DNA of 64,000 bases from Anaerolineae bacterium (GTDB taxonomy: Bacteria > Chloroflexota > Anaerolineae > Promineifilales > Promineifilaceae). Positions within the stretch are counted from its first letter, which is position 1. Each line of letters starts with the position of its first letter. The DNA lies in the NCBI GenBank assembly GCA_007123775.1, contig SLGK01000118.1:1-64000 (forward strand). Reading direction: 5' to 3'. Positions 50,162-58,784 of this stretch are shown here, in pieces. The notes under the pieces were generated by a model. It was not told where the DNA came from, made no database searches, and saw nothing but the letters and a program-made list of their open reading frames with translations. The translations under genes were made by a program, and so were the position numbers.

Positions 50162-53100
50162 TTACTGGTCGAGAAGTACGGTCGCATTGGGGAATGGCCT
50201 GCCGGTGGCGTCGTAAGCAGGCAAGCGTGCAAATGTCCCGTTGTCCACCCAATAAAAACCCACCCCAATCTCGTAGGTTTCATCCGCCGCCGGCAGCGGC
50301 AGCCAGACCGGATCGGCAATCAATTCACCTGCCTGCCATTGGCCGGTGGGGTACGTGCCCCGCTGCGGCATGGCGTCATCCTGGCTCAGCGGCGGGCCGG
50401 CTTCCGGCCCCAGCAGATGGGCAAAGCGGGTATAATCCTGCGCCCCGCCCCGCAGCGCCTCCCAGTAAAACGTCAGCGCCAGACCATCCCCTTCGATCTC
50501 AAGCCGATAGCCACGCAGCGCCAGCAGCGGCCCGGATTCGTCGTGGTACACGGCCGTTGTCTCTACCAAATCCGGCGGCAAGTCGGCCAACTGGGGTTGT
50601 GTGGGTACAAACTGCCAGCCCGCCGCGCCGGTGGCCAACTGCCCCAGGCGGCGTATGGCCACCGTCTGCCCGCCGGTCACTTCATAGAGCCAGGCCATCA
50701 GGAAAAATGAGCCGTCATCACCCGCCGGCTCCGGTAGGGGGATGGCTACCTGATCGTCAACCCACTGCTGCGGCGGCCACAGGCTGCTGGGCCGAAAGCC
50801 GTGTCCCGGCTGGAGGTCGTACTGCTGCCGCAGTTGGCCCTGTTCATCCAGCAGGCGCAGCGACAGGTTGTAGTTGGGACCAATCGGCCGGGGCGTGGCG
50901 TACCGCAGGTGGAGCGTCAGCGCGTCGGGGCCAATCTGGGCAGCTTCGGCCAGGACGTCCAGCCGGGGCGGGGCGGGATCGGGTACAGTAGGGTTGAGGC
51001 GCAACGGCCGTAAATAGAGACCGCCGCGCCGCTGGGCTGAGCCGGGTGTGAGGGCGACGCCGTCACCTACCTGCACATAGGGCACGTAGAGGCCGGTCGG
51101 GGATGTGATGGGCAGGTCGAACTGAAAATCGGACCAGGCTGTGCCGGGCTGGTCCCATCTGATCTGTTGGGAAAGCAGCAGCGGCACCGTGACGCCGCCG
51201 GGCTGGGGGCGCGGGTGGGCCGGCGTAGCCAGGCCAACCGTAATGGGCGTACCGGCTGCGGCCTTCAGGTTCAGACGAATGGTTAGCCGTTGCCCGACAG
51301 TCAACGCATCCTGGCTGTAGTCGTAGCCGTGCAGGATGGCCCCGTTGCTAAAGGCAATGCCCGCCGGGCTGTGGTGCAGGTAGCCCAGTTGGGCAAAATC
51401 CCAGCTTTGCGTGCCGGAGGCCAGCGGTTGGGGCGAACGGCCGTGTAGCCCGGCGCTGACCAGCAGTAACACCAGCGTAGCGGCCAGTAACGGCCGTCGC
51501 TGGCGGCGCAGCCACGCCCAGGGATGCAGCCACCAGAGCCAGAGCAGCAGCGACAGCAACGAAACCAATTCGGCCACCCGGCGTACTGTCGTCCGCTCTA
51601 GTTGCAGCGTCAGATCGTGGCTGCCTGCTGGCAGATCAAGCATAATGAGGCCGGTTCCGGGAGACGGCCGTATCTCAATTGGTTCCCCATTTAGCCGCGC
51701 CGTCCAGCCGGGCCAGTGGAGTGTGGGCAGCACCAGCGTGGCCGGACTGTCTGCCACGAACTGCCACTGCTGCCGCGTCGTTTGCCCGGCGGCCAGTTTC
51801 GCCTGGGGGACGTCGCCGGTCAAAATCTGGGGGCGATGGCGTTCGCCCGTCTCCAGCCAACCGCTAGTAAAGGGGCGGGGCTGGACGGTGTGGGGCAGAT
51901 ATTCGGCGCTGACGGTGGTGCCAATGTTGCCGGTAAACCATTCATATTGGGCCAGCGATTCGGCCGTGACGTCGGCATCGGTCAGGGCAAGATGGTCGGT
52001 TTGCAGTCCGCCCAGGCCGCTGATAGCCATCAGCAGGCAAAGGGCGGGAACCAGCCAGCGCCGCCAGGGGAGCAGCGCCAGCGCCCCCGTTGCCAGGGCC
52101 GTGAAGATCGCCTGCACCGACAAAAAGCGCCAGGGAAATTGGGTGAAGGAGAGCAGCGGTAAATGGTCCCAAAGCAGCCGGGAGAGCGGCGTCAGCATGA
52201 AGGTGGCTACGAATAGACCGATAACCAGGAAGACGATACGTGCGCCTAGACCTGACAGGTCTTCAAGACCTGTCAGGTCTGGTCTCCATTCTACGAAGCC
52301 CAACGCCGCCAATCCCAACAGGGCCAATACCGCCTGAACCAGCCCCATGCGAAAGGCGTTGCCGCCGTCAACCGTATAATCAAACAACAAGCTGCTCTGG
52401 ACCAGATCGCCGCTCAAAAAATGGTTGCTGTAGTGGAAATAGCCCTCCGTCACCGGACCCAGTTGGGCCAGCGATTGCTCCGCCAACGCGGGCACAAAAA
52501 ACCAGGCGGCCAGCCCCAACGCCAGCAGTAAAGAAATCGTGATGCGTGATGCGTAATGCGTAATACGTAATGCGTAATGCGTGATGCGTAATGCGTGATG
52601 CGTCATGCCGAACAGCAAAATGGCTAACAGCAGGAAAGGCGAAAAAATAAGTGCGGAGATGTTGTGGCTCAAAATGAGCGCCGCATATAGCAGCGCTAAT
52701 TGACCATTGACCATTGACCGTTGACCATTGACCATTCTCAGGATGGCCAGGATTAGCCAGGGGTATAAGGCCATGGCCCAGAATTCGGCCAGGGAGTCGC
52801 CGCGCACGTAGACGTTGACCATGTGGAAGGGGGCGAAGGTGTAGGCAACGGCCGTTAACAGGCCGGCCCATTCGTGGCGTAGTGGGTAGTGGGTAGTGCG
52901 TAAGGTGTTGTTTTCAGGTAGAGACCAGAAGGTGCGGCCGAGTTGGTAAGCGCCCCAGGCGGCAACGAGGAAGCCGCTGAGCTGGGCCAGGTGGATGGCG
53001 CGGATGAAGCCGAAGCCGAGGAAATAGAAAACGGCCGTGATGTACAGCGACAGCGGCGCGTAATAGTTGTAAAAGGGGTAGCCATAGCCGTAGTTGGCAT

Positions 53101-53320
53101 CTGGCATCCAGCGGACGGGGAAGTGGCCGTCGCTCAGGGCGGTGGCAAGCTGGTGCAGCCGTTGCAGCAAAAAGGGGCTGTCACCGCCGCCGCGCGTGTT
53201 TAACAGCCCCGGTTCGGCCAGCACCGGCCAGGCGGCCACAACAGCTACCATAATAACGGCCAGTTGAAACCAGTAACCGTGAGGCGTAATGCCTGATGCG
53301 TGACGTCTAATTGAGGCCAT
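50162..53320 (-). CDS. Large polytopic membrane protein, PTPS-related (putative glycosyltransferase-like)
   Basis: A 1052-residue membrane protein with about 12 helices in the N-terminal 600 residues and a C-terminal pair of extracellular beta domains. GGGDSPFLLQRLHQL and YGYPFYNYYAPLSLY mark the 6-pyruvoyl-tetrahydropterin-synthase-related membrane family (related to YfhO and GT-C enzymes). Three extramembrane loops hold tandem-repeat peptides: ENNTLRTTHYPLRH, NGQRSMVNGQ and an ALRITHY triple repeat, from DNA repeats that inserted in frame. It probably acts in lipid-linked sugar transfer, but no catalytic residue is assured. Confidence 0.8.
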   Translation of the reverse strand: MASIRRHASGITPHGYWFQLAVIMVAVVAAWPVLAEPGLLNTRGGGDSPFLLQRLHQLATALSDGHFPVRWMPDANYGYGYPFYNYYAPLSLYITAVFYFLGFGFIRAIHLAQLSGFLVAAWGAYQLGRTFWSLPENNTLRTTHYPLRHEWAGLLTAVAYTFAPFHMVNVYVRGDSLAEFWAMALYPWLILAILRMVNGQRSMVNGQLALLYAALILSHNISALIFSPFLLLAILLFGMTHHALRITHYALRITHYASRITISLLLALGLAAWFFVPALAEQSLAQLGPVTEGYFHYSNHFLSGDLVQSSLLFDYTVDGGNAFRMGLVQAVLALLGLAALGFVEWRPDLTGLEDLSGLGARIVFLVIGLFVATFMLTPLSRLLWDHLPLLSFTQFPWRFLSVQAIFTALATGALALLPWRRWLVPALCLLMAISGLGGLQTDHLALTDADVTAESLAQYEWFTGNIGTTVSAEYLPHTVQPRPFTSGWLETGERHRPQILTGDVPQAKLAAGQTTRQQWQFVADSPATLVLPTLHWPGWTARLNGEPIEIRPSPGTGLIMLDLPAGSHDLTLQLERTTVRRVAELVSLLSLLLWLWWLHPWAWLRRQRRPLLAATLVLLLVSAGLHGRSPQPLASGTQSWDFAQLGYLHHSPAGIAFSNGAILHGYDYSQDALTVGQRLTIRLNLKAAAGTPITVGLATPAHPRPQPGGVTVPLLLSQQIRWDQPGTAWSDFQFDLPITSPTGLYVPYVQVGDGVALTPGSAQRRGGLYLRPLRLNPTVPDPAPPRLDVLAEAAQIGPDALTLHLRYATPRPIGPNYNLSLRLLDEQGQLRQQYDLQPGHGFRPSSLWPPQQWVDDQVAIPLPEPAGDDGSFFLMAWLYEVTGGQTVAIRRLGQLATGAAGWQFVPTQPQLADLPPDLVETTAVYHDESGPLLALRGYRLEIEGDGLALTFYWEALRGGAQDYTRFAHLLGPEAGPPLSQDDAMPQRGTYPTGQWQAGELIADPVWLPLPAADETYEIGVGFYWVDNGTFARLPAYDATGRPFPNATVLLDQ
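52248..52280. repeat. Perfect 16-bp inverted repeat inside the membrane-protein gene
   Basis: AGACCTGACAGGTCTT (52248-52263) and AAGACCTGTCAGGTCT (52265-52280) are exact reverse complements around one base. The insert reads as DLTGLEDLSGLG on the minus strand. The same GACCTG(A/T)CAGGTC word lies inside mutL. Confidence 0.85.
52540..52606. repeat. GCGTAATGCGTAATACG tandem repeat inside a gene
   Basis: About nine 7-8 bp units of the GTGATGCGTAAT type run without interruption. On the minus strand they code for the repeated peptide ALRITHY in a loop between membrane helices. It is the intergenic TACG-type repeat family inside a coding region. Confidence 0.85.
52699..52738. repeat. TTGACCA tandem repeat inside a gene
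   Basis: Five TTGACCAT-like units (one TTGACCGT) code on the minus strand for VNGQRSMVNGQ in another loop of the same membrane protein. Confidence 0.8.
52872..52905. repeat. GTAGTGGGTAGTGGG tandem repeat inside a gene
   Basis: GTAGTGGGTAGTGGGTAGTG codes on the minus strand for LRTTHYPLRH in a third loop. This is the third short-repeat insertion in this single gene. Confidence 0.75.
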
Positions 53321-53348
53321 CAACCGCCGTTTCTGCCTTCATTTTTTG

Positions 53349-54644
53349 CTACGTCGTCTGACGGCGCAGGAAGACAAAGAGCAGCACGCCCAACAAAATA
53401 ACACCTAAGAAGAGGGCAATTAGACCGCTCACTGCGGCCAGGCTGCGGGGAGCGGTATCCGGTTCGGCTGTTGCCACGGGCAGTTCCGGCTCAAGCGTCG
53501 GGGGCAGGTCGGCGTCGGCAATGGTGTCAGCACCCGGCGGATCGACGACCGGTGTGGCCTCAGGGCGCAGCCGGCTGCCGAATTCCACGCCCAGCGTTTG
53601 CCCCACGTCAATCTGGATAACGGCCGTATCAGCCGTGGTCAGTTCCAGACGGGGCGGAATCTGCTGCGAAACCTCATAGGCACCGGGTTCTAGTCCTTCA
53701 AAACAAACCGGCTCCGGCCGGCCGGTGGAAATAGCGGTATCAACCACCTGGCCGTCCCGGCTGACGGTAAAGGTGATGCCCGCCAGGTAATCTTCGCCGG
53801 GATCATGGATGCCGTTGGCGTTTTCGTCGTTAAAAGCGTTGAGGCAGATGGTCCCTCCCGGAGGTGTGGTGGGTGTGGGCGTGGGCGTGTTGGTAGGAAC
53901 GGCCGTGGGCGTATCTGTGACCTCAGGCGTGGGCGTGTTCACCGGCGTATTGGTGGCAGGTGGTGGCGGTGGCGGCGTGTTGGTAGCTGTCGGTAACACC
54001 TGCACCACCACTAATTCAGCCGCATCATACCAGGTATCCAGATATTGCAGACATTGATTGGCGCCGGCCCGGGCCAGGTTGGCCGAGGTAAACACGGTGA
54101 TTTGATTCCCCACAGCCGTGGCCTCCACCGAAAACTGCTGCCATTGGTCATGGGGAGAACCGGCAGCTCCCCAGACTACTCCCGGCGCGTACCAGATCGC
54201 GCCGCCGGTCGGATCGATACCGGCCCGAATATTCATCTGGACGTAGGTGTCCGAGCCATCGACGCCGGGTTCATTGCTGGTGCGCCCTTTGGCGAAGACG
54301 GTAAAGCGATAGGTTGTGCCGGGTGTAGCCGCTACTGTCTGGTAGACGCCGGCCGACCAGGTATCCCAATTGTTGCCGATGTATTGTGAGGAACCACCCT
54401 GGTATATGTGCTGGGCGGTCGCCAGTTCCGCATTCCAGCGCGGCCGAAAATAATACGGGTCGGCACAGTCATCCGTTTTTTCCGTTTCCCGATGCCAGGC
54501 AGTCCAGCCGTTGGCCACACCGTTGCTAAACGGCTCGGCAAAGCCAGGGTTGTTTAACAGATTGGCCTGGGCCTGAATCGGCACGGCCAGATTTAGCCCA
54601 GAAAAGAAGTTGCCGAAAAAGAGTAGAGCCAAGAAGTAAACCAT
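53349..54644 (-). CDS. Secreted CBM-like and SdrD_B-like surface protein with C-terminal membrane anchor
   Basis: A 431-residue protein. A signal peptide (about residues 1-26) leads to a carbohydrate-binding-like jelly roll (about 27-195, LLNNPGFAEPF start). A Thr/Pro-rich linker with NTPTPTPTTPP follows, then an SdrD_B-like domain with NDENANGIHDPGEDYLAG (about 248-340), and a C-terminal helix ending FLRRQTT. The start at 54644 has GAGGGA upstream. It shares its second half with the LysM protein at 38959-39915, so the two are likely paralogues with different ligand-binding heads. Confidence 0.82.
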   Translation of the reverse strand: MVYFLALLFFGNFFSGLNLAVPIQAQANLLNNPGFAEPFSNGVANGWTAWHRETEKTDDCADPYYFRPRWNAELATAQHIYQGGSSQYIGNNWDTWSAGVYQTVAATPGTTYRFTVFAKGRTSNEPGVDGSDTYVQMNIRAGIDPTGGAIWYAPGVVWGAAGSPHDQWQQFSVEATAVGNQITVFTSANLARAGANQCLQYLDTWYDAAELVVVQVLPTATNTPPPPPPATNTPVNTPTPEVTDTPTAVPTNTPTPTPTTPPGGTICLNAFNDENANGIHDPGEDYLAGITFTVSRDGQVVDTAISTGRPEPVCFEGLEPGAYEVSQQIPPRLELTTADTAVIQIDVGQTLGVEFGSRLRPEATPVVDPPGADTIADADLPPTLEPELPVATAEPDTAPRSLAAVSGLIALFLGVILLGVLLFVFLRRQTT

Positions 54645-54763
54645 GTCAATATCCCTCAGGGATTGGACCAGTTGTTTGTTCGCGAACCAGTACAATCCAG
54701 CCTCGTAGATACACCAGTGTAAGACTAATCGGCCCTATTGTACCATATCCGGTCAGTAACCGT

Positions 54764-55477
54764 TTAACTACGGCCGTATACGGGAACGGCCGCACCCTGA
54801 ACGGATTTGGCCGCCGGCGATGCCAGGAAGAGGACGACGCTGGCCAGGTCGGCTGGCGGAACCCACTTCTCAAAATCGGCGTTGGGCATTGATTCCCGGT
54901 TGGGTGGGGTGTCAATTGTGCCCGGCAAAATACAGTTGACGTTGATGCCCTTGTGCTTCAATTCGGCCGCCAGGCTTTCGGTCAGGCGAATGACGGCGCT
55001 TTTAGAGATGATATAGGGGGCCATGTTGGCGCTCCCCGCCAGCGCGGCCCGCGCCCCTACGTTGACAATTTTGCCTGCGCCAGCGGCCAACATTTGGGGA
55101 ACCACAGCGCGGCAGGTCAGGAAGGCGGTGCGGGCGTTGAGATTGAGCATAAAGTCCCACGTCTTCTCATCTGTCTCGTGAACGGGTGGCCCCATGGTAA
55201 AACCACCGGCAATATTGGCCAACACGTCGATACGGCCGTATTGGTCCATGGCGTTACCCACCATCCCGTTGACCTCATCGGCGTCGGTCAGATCAACGGC
55301 AACGTATAGATAGCGATTCGGGTCCAGCGAGTCGCCGTAGACTTTTTCCAGCCGTTCCTCTTCCAAATCAACCAGGACCAGGTTGGCCCCCGCTTCATAA
55401 AAGGCACGCGCTGTAGCCTCGCCCAGCGTCCCCGCCGCGCCAGTCACGATTACTACTTTCTTTTCGAAATTGAACAT
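54764..55477 (-). CDS. Short-chain dehydrogenase/reductase
   Basis: A 237-residue classical SDR. The nucleotide-binding GAAGTLGEA (about residues 13-21), the NIAGG motif, the catalytic YxxxK in PYIISKSAV (Tyr near 155, Lys near 159) and a C-terminal SVQGAAVPVYG are present. Asp at the end of the second strand (LVLVDLEEER) favours NAD(H). TAGGAGAAAACC precedes the ATG. Substrate unknown. Confidence 0.9.
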   Translation of the reverse strand: MFNFEKKVVIVTGAAGTLGEATARAFYEAGANLVLVDLEEERLEKVYGDSLDPNRYLYVAVDLTDADEVNGMVGNAMDQYGRIDVLANIAGGFTMGPPVHETDEKTWDFMLNLNARTAFLTCRAVVPQMLAAGAGKIVNVGARAALAGSANMAPYIISKSAVIRLTESLAAELKHKGINVNCILPGTIDTPPNRESMPNADFEKWVPPADLASVVLFLASPAAKSVQGAAVPVYGRS

Positions 55478-55497
55478 GGTTTTCTCCTAGGGCTGAC

Positions 55498-55521
55498 GTG
55501 TAGAGGTTTCTATCTCTACAC
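55498..55521. other. 8-bp stem-loop upstream of the SDR gene
   Basis: GTGTAGAG at 55498-55505 pairs with CTCTACAC at 55514-55521 around an 8-nt loop. It lies between the divergent SDR and Lon-like genes and could be a regulatory or repeat-derived hairpin. Confidence 0.5.
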
Positions 55522-55654
55522 GCTATCTCAAGAAATCATTGCGTTCATATTAGCATAAGCTGAACCAGAATCCAATGGGGAGCGGCACTATGTTGCCCCA
55601 ATAGCCCACAGGCAGTAACATTCTGCCAACTTTTTGAAACATTGGGAGAATACT

Positions 55655-57736
55655 ATGCCTATAAGGTCATTAGCGGCAGAGCAGGTTCGTCTGGTCTGTG
55701 ACCAGAAGCTGTTCAATTTTACGACGACGGCTGAACTACCCCCGTCAGAAACGGTGGTGGGGCAGCCGCGTGGCTTACGCTCTCTGTCGTTCGGGCTAGG
55801 GGTATCAGGAGAAGGTTATAACATCTTTGTGCTGGGACCAACCGGGGCCGGCCGCACCACCGCCCTGACCCATTTGCTGGCTGAGCAGGCTGCCAACCGG
55901 CCCCGGCCAGCCGATTGGGTCTACGTCTACAATTTTGAGGTGCCGGAACAGCCCCGCGCCCTCTCTTTGCCCGCCGGGCAAGGTCGTCACCTGCGACAGC
56001 AAATGGCCGCGCTGGTGCAAACGCTGCGCTACCAGCGATCCGTGCGGCTTGACGGTCTGGCGGCCGGTGAAATGGGCGGTGCTGATCTGGTGGAAACGGC
56101 CGTTTCCACCCACCTGGACCAACTGCGCCAAACCTATCAGGCGCAGCCCGACCTGCTGCTTTATCTGGAACAGGTGGCTCACGAAATTAGCAACACCCCG
56201 CTGACCACCCTCGATCCCAGCCGGTATATGGTACGCTTGCTGGCTGACAACAGTCAGACTTTGGGCGCACCCGTTGTCTTCGACCATTATCCCACCCGAC
56301 ACAGCTTGTTGGGTCGAGTAGAATACGCCTGGCAGCAGGGCGACCTTATCCCCCACCTGACCACCGTACAGCCAGGCAGTCTGCACGCGGCCAACGGCGG
56401 CTATCTGGTCTTGCAGGCAGCCGATTTGTTAGAGCGGTTCGAAAATTGCTGGGTGCCGCTGCGCCAGGCGCTTCAGGCGGGCCAGATTCCCATCGTCTCG
56501 GAGGCAACGGCTGGTGGCGGCGTGCCTATTCACGGCTTAAATCCGGAATCCGTACCACTCTCGCTCAAACTAATTTTGCTGGGCAGTGCCGACGATTATT
56601 ACACCCTGTACGAACTGGATGAAGTGTTCCCTCGTCTATTCAAGGTACGGGCCGAGTTTGATTGGGAGATGCCGCTAGACGAAGCGCACGTGGCCCAATA
56701 TGCGGCCTACATTGCCACCATTTGTCACAGAGAGGGGTTGTGTCACTTTGACAAAACGGCCGTGGCCAAAGTGGTTGAACAGGGTGCCCGGCTGGTGGAG
56801 CATCAGAAGCGACTTAACGCCCGTCTGGGCCTGATAGCCGACTTGCTGCGCGAGGCCAGCTATTGGACGCGCATGCGAGGGGGTGAGGTGGTAACGGCCG
56901 CTGACGTGCAGCAAGCCCTGGTTGAACAGGCCTACCGGGCCAGCCTGGTCGAAGAGCGCATTCGTGAAGAAATCCTGGAAGACCTGGTATTTATTGCTAC
57001 CGAAGGCAGCGTGGTAGGTCAGGTCAATGGCCTCTCCATTCTGGATACGGGCGACTACATGTTTGGTCAGCCGGGGCGTATTACGGCCCGCACCTATATG
57101 GGTGAAGATGGCATCATCCACATTGAGCGGGAAACTGACATGTCTGGCCCCATTCACCACAAGGGGGTGTTAACCCTCATGGGCTACTTTGGTGGCCAGT
57201 ACGCCCAGCGGCAGCCGCTTTCATTTTCGGCCAGCCTGACTTTTGAGCAGAATTATTTCGGCGTTGAGGGGGATAGCGCGTCTTCGTCTGAACTGTATGC
57301 TTTGCTGTCTAGCCTGAGTAATTTACCCGTTAAGCAAGGAATTGGCGTCACCGGTTCGGTCAACCAGCGGGGCGAAATTCAGCCCATTAGCGGCGTTAAT
57401 GAGAAGATAGAAGGTTTTTACCGGGTATGCGCCGCACGGGGCTTAACGGGTGAACAAGGGGTTATTATTCCTGTGGCCAATATTGAAAACTTGATGCTGC
57501 ACGAAGATGTGGTAACGGCCGTAGCCGAGGGTCAATTCCACATCTGGCCCGTTGGCAACATCGACGAGGGCATCGAGATTCTGACCGATGTGGCCGCGGG
57601 CGTGGCCGATGAACAGGGCAACTTTCCTGAAGGCACCGTCCACCACGCTGTGCAGCAGCGGCTTCTGCAATTAGCCCGCGATCTCAAATCCTTTGGCGAC
57701 AGCGGCGATAATGAAGAGGAAGAAGATGAAGGGTAA
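55655..57736 (+). CDS. Lon-like ATP-dependent protease (AAA_32 type)
   Basis: A 693-residue protease. The AAA domain has a Walker A motif GPTGAGRTT with Arg67 where Lys is normal, a known property of the AAA_32 Lon-like group, and an inserted helical region. The C-terminal Lon proteolytic domain has the catalytic dyad Ser541 (GDSAS) and Lys584 (NEKIEGF). These are 43 residues apart, as in E. coli Lon. The start at 55655 follows GGGAGAATACT. It lacks the N-terminal substrate-binding domain of true Lon. It probably removes damaged proteins; target set unknown. Confidence 0.92.
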   Translation: MPIRSLAAEQVRLVCDQKLFNFTTTAELPPSETVVGQPRGLRSLSFGLGVSGEGYNIFVLGPTGAGRTTALTHLLAEQAANRPRPADWVYVYNFEVPEQPRALSLPAGQGRHLRQQMAALVQTLRYQRSVRLDGLAAGEMGGADLVETAVSTHLDQLRQTYQAQPDLLLYLEQVAHEISNTPLTTLDPSRYMVRLLADNSQTLGAPVVFDHYPTRHSLLGRVEYAWQQGDLIPHLTTVQPGSLHAANGGYLVLQAADLLERFENCWVPLRQALQAGQIPIVSEATAGGGVPIHGLNPESVPLSLKLILLGSADDYYTLYELDEVFPRLFKVRAEFDWEMPLDEAHVAQYAAYIATICHREGLCHFDKTAVAKVVEQGARLVEHQKRLNARLGLIADLLREASYWTRMRGGEVVTAADVQQALVEQAYRASLVEERIREEILEDLVFIATEGSVVGQVNGLSILDTGDYMFGQPGRITARTYMGEDGIIHIERETDMSGPIHHKGVLTLMGYFGGQYAQRQPLSFSASLTFEQNYFGVEGDSASSSELYALLSSLSNLPVKQGIGVTGSVNQRGEIQPISGVNEKIEGFYRVCAARGLTGEQGVIIPVANIENLMLHEDVVTAVAEGQFHIWPVGNIDEGIEILTDVAAGVADEQGNFPEGTVHHAVQQRLLQLARDLKSFGDSGDNEEEEDEG

Positions 57737-57770
57737 AGACCTGCGAGATTTTGAGAAACCTCGCAGGTCT
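57737..57770. terminator. Hairpin between convergent genes
   Basis: AGACCTGCGAG (57737-57747) pairs with CTCGCAGGTCT (57760-57770) across a 12-nt loop (ATTTTGAGAAAC). It begins immediately after the Lon-like stop codon and faces the LysM gene on the other strand. Its arms begin and end like the AGACCTG...CAGGTCT elements inside mutL and the large membrane protein. Confidence 0.6.
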
Positions 57771-57784
57771 GACGGTCGTTATAT

Positions 57785-58489
57785 TTACTGTCGGGGCGGA
57801 ATGCGAAGCTGCTGACCGACATCAATGCGGGTCGGATCGGTGAGATTGTTATAGCTGGCCAGTTCATCAACGGTCAGGCCGTAACGCAGGGCAATGCGGA
57901 ATAAATTGTCACCGCGTTGCACAATGTATATCTCCTCTTCGCCGGGGTCCGGATCCGGGTCTGCGGGCGGAGGTTCATCCCCCTCGCCAGGAATATTTAA
58001 GACTTGCCCCACGCTGAGTACATTGACGTTGCTAATGTTGTTCGCCTGTGCCAGTTCTTGTATGGATAAGCCGAAGCGCTGGGCAATCAGCCCCAGCGTA
58101 TCACCGGCCTGGACCGTATAGGTAGCCGGCCGCTCGGTCGGCGTTGTGGGATCCGGCGCATCCGGTTCAGCCTCTGGTTGTTCGGCATCCCCCGGTTGCT
58201 CAGACTCATCTACTGGCGGCTCCGTTTCGGCCAGCGGGTCATCATCTTCTGGCCGAGGCGAGTCGCCATCTTCTGGCATTGGCTCAACGGGCGGAGCCGG
58301 ATCAACCGGATCCGTCTCTGGCTGTTCAACCTGGATTGTATCCTCAGGTTCTTCAACATCGGGCCGAGGCACGGTGCGCTCGCAGGCCGCCAGCACGAGC
58401 GAAAAGACCAGCAGTATCAGCAAAAAGGCACTGAAAGGGGTCGTCGCCGTGCGAACTGTTTGGGACGTTTGATTTGTTATTTCTTTCAC
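57785..58489 (-). CDS. Lipoprotein with two LysM domains
   Basis: A 234-residue secreted lipoprotein. The start is a GTG at 58489 with GAGGAGGG upstream. The signal peptide ends LVLAAC. An acidic Pro/Glu-rich linker (about residues 45-130) leads to two LysM domains, YTVQAGDTLGLIAQRFG and YIVQRGDNLFRIALRYG, the last ending at the C-terminus. It should be tethered to the membrane and bind peptidoglycan. An ATG 17 codons further upstream in the same frame is rejected because it skips the ribosome-binding site. Confidence 0.9.
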   Translation of the reverse strand: MKEITNQTSQTVRTATTPFSAFLLILLVFSLVLAACERTVPRPDVEEPEDTIQVEQPETDPVDPAPPVEPMPEDGDSPRPEDDDPLAETEPPVDESEQPGDAEQPEAEPDAPDPTTPTERPATYTVQAGDTLGLIAQRFGLSIQELAQANNISNVNVLSVGQVLNIPGEGDEPPPADPDPDPGEEEIYIVQRGDNLFRIALRYGLTVDELASYNNLTDPTRIDVGQQLRIPPRQ

Positions 58490-58769
58490 GTAACCCTCCT
58501 CAAGAGATAGGATTTGATCGAAATGGTCGGGAGCGACCAAAACGTAACCGGTTGCCTCCTGACACCATTTCTTAACGACATTTGCTATGATTTTAGAGCT
58601 TACGTGTTAATTAGTCAACATAATGCAAAGCTGGCAGGTTTGAGAACCGCTCAGGTTTACCTCCAAGCCGTGTCAGGGGACCATTTTTGCCCAGAGGGTT
58701 TGTGCCCATGAGGTCTGTGCCCACAAAGTCTGTGGCCACGACTAATCTTTCGTCTGACGCAACATAGGC

Positions 58770-58775
58770 TATAAT
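58770..58775 (+). promoter_or_regulatory. -10 box (TATAAT) before the glycosyltransferase gene
   Basis: TATAAT ends 9 nt before the ATG at 58785, so the leader would be at most a few nucleotides. No Shine-Dalgarno and no good -35 box. The gap 58490-58784 also holds a weak repeat of GTCTGTGCCCAC-like words near 58690-58740. Confidence 0.45.
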
Positions 58776-58784
58776 TCCAGGTCT

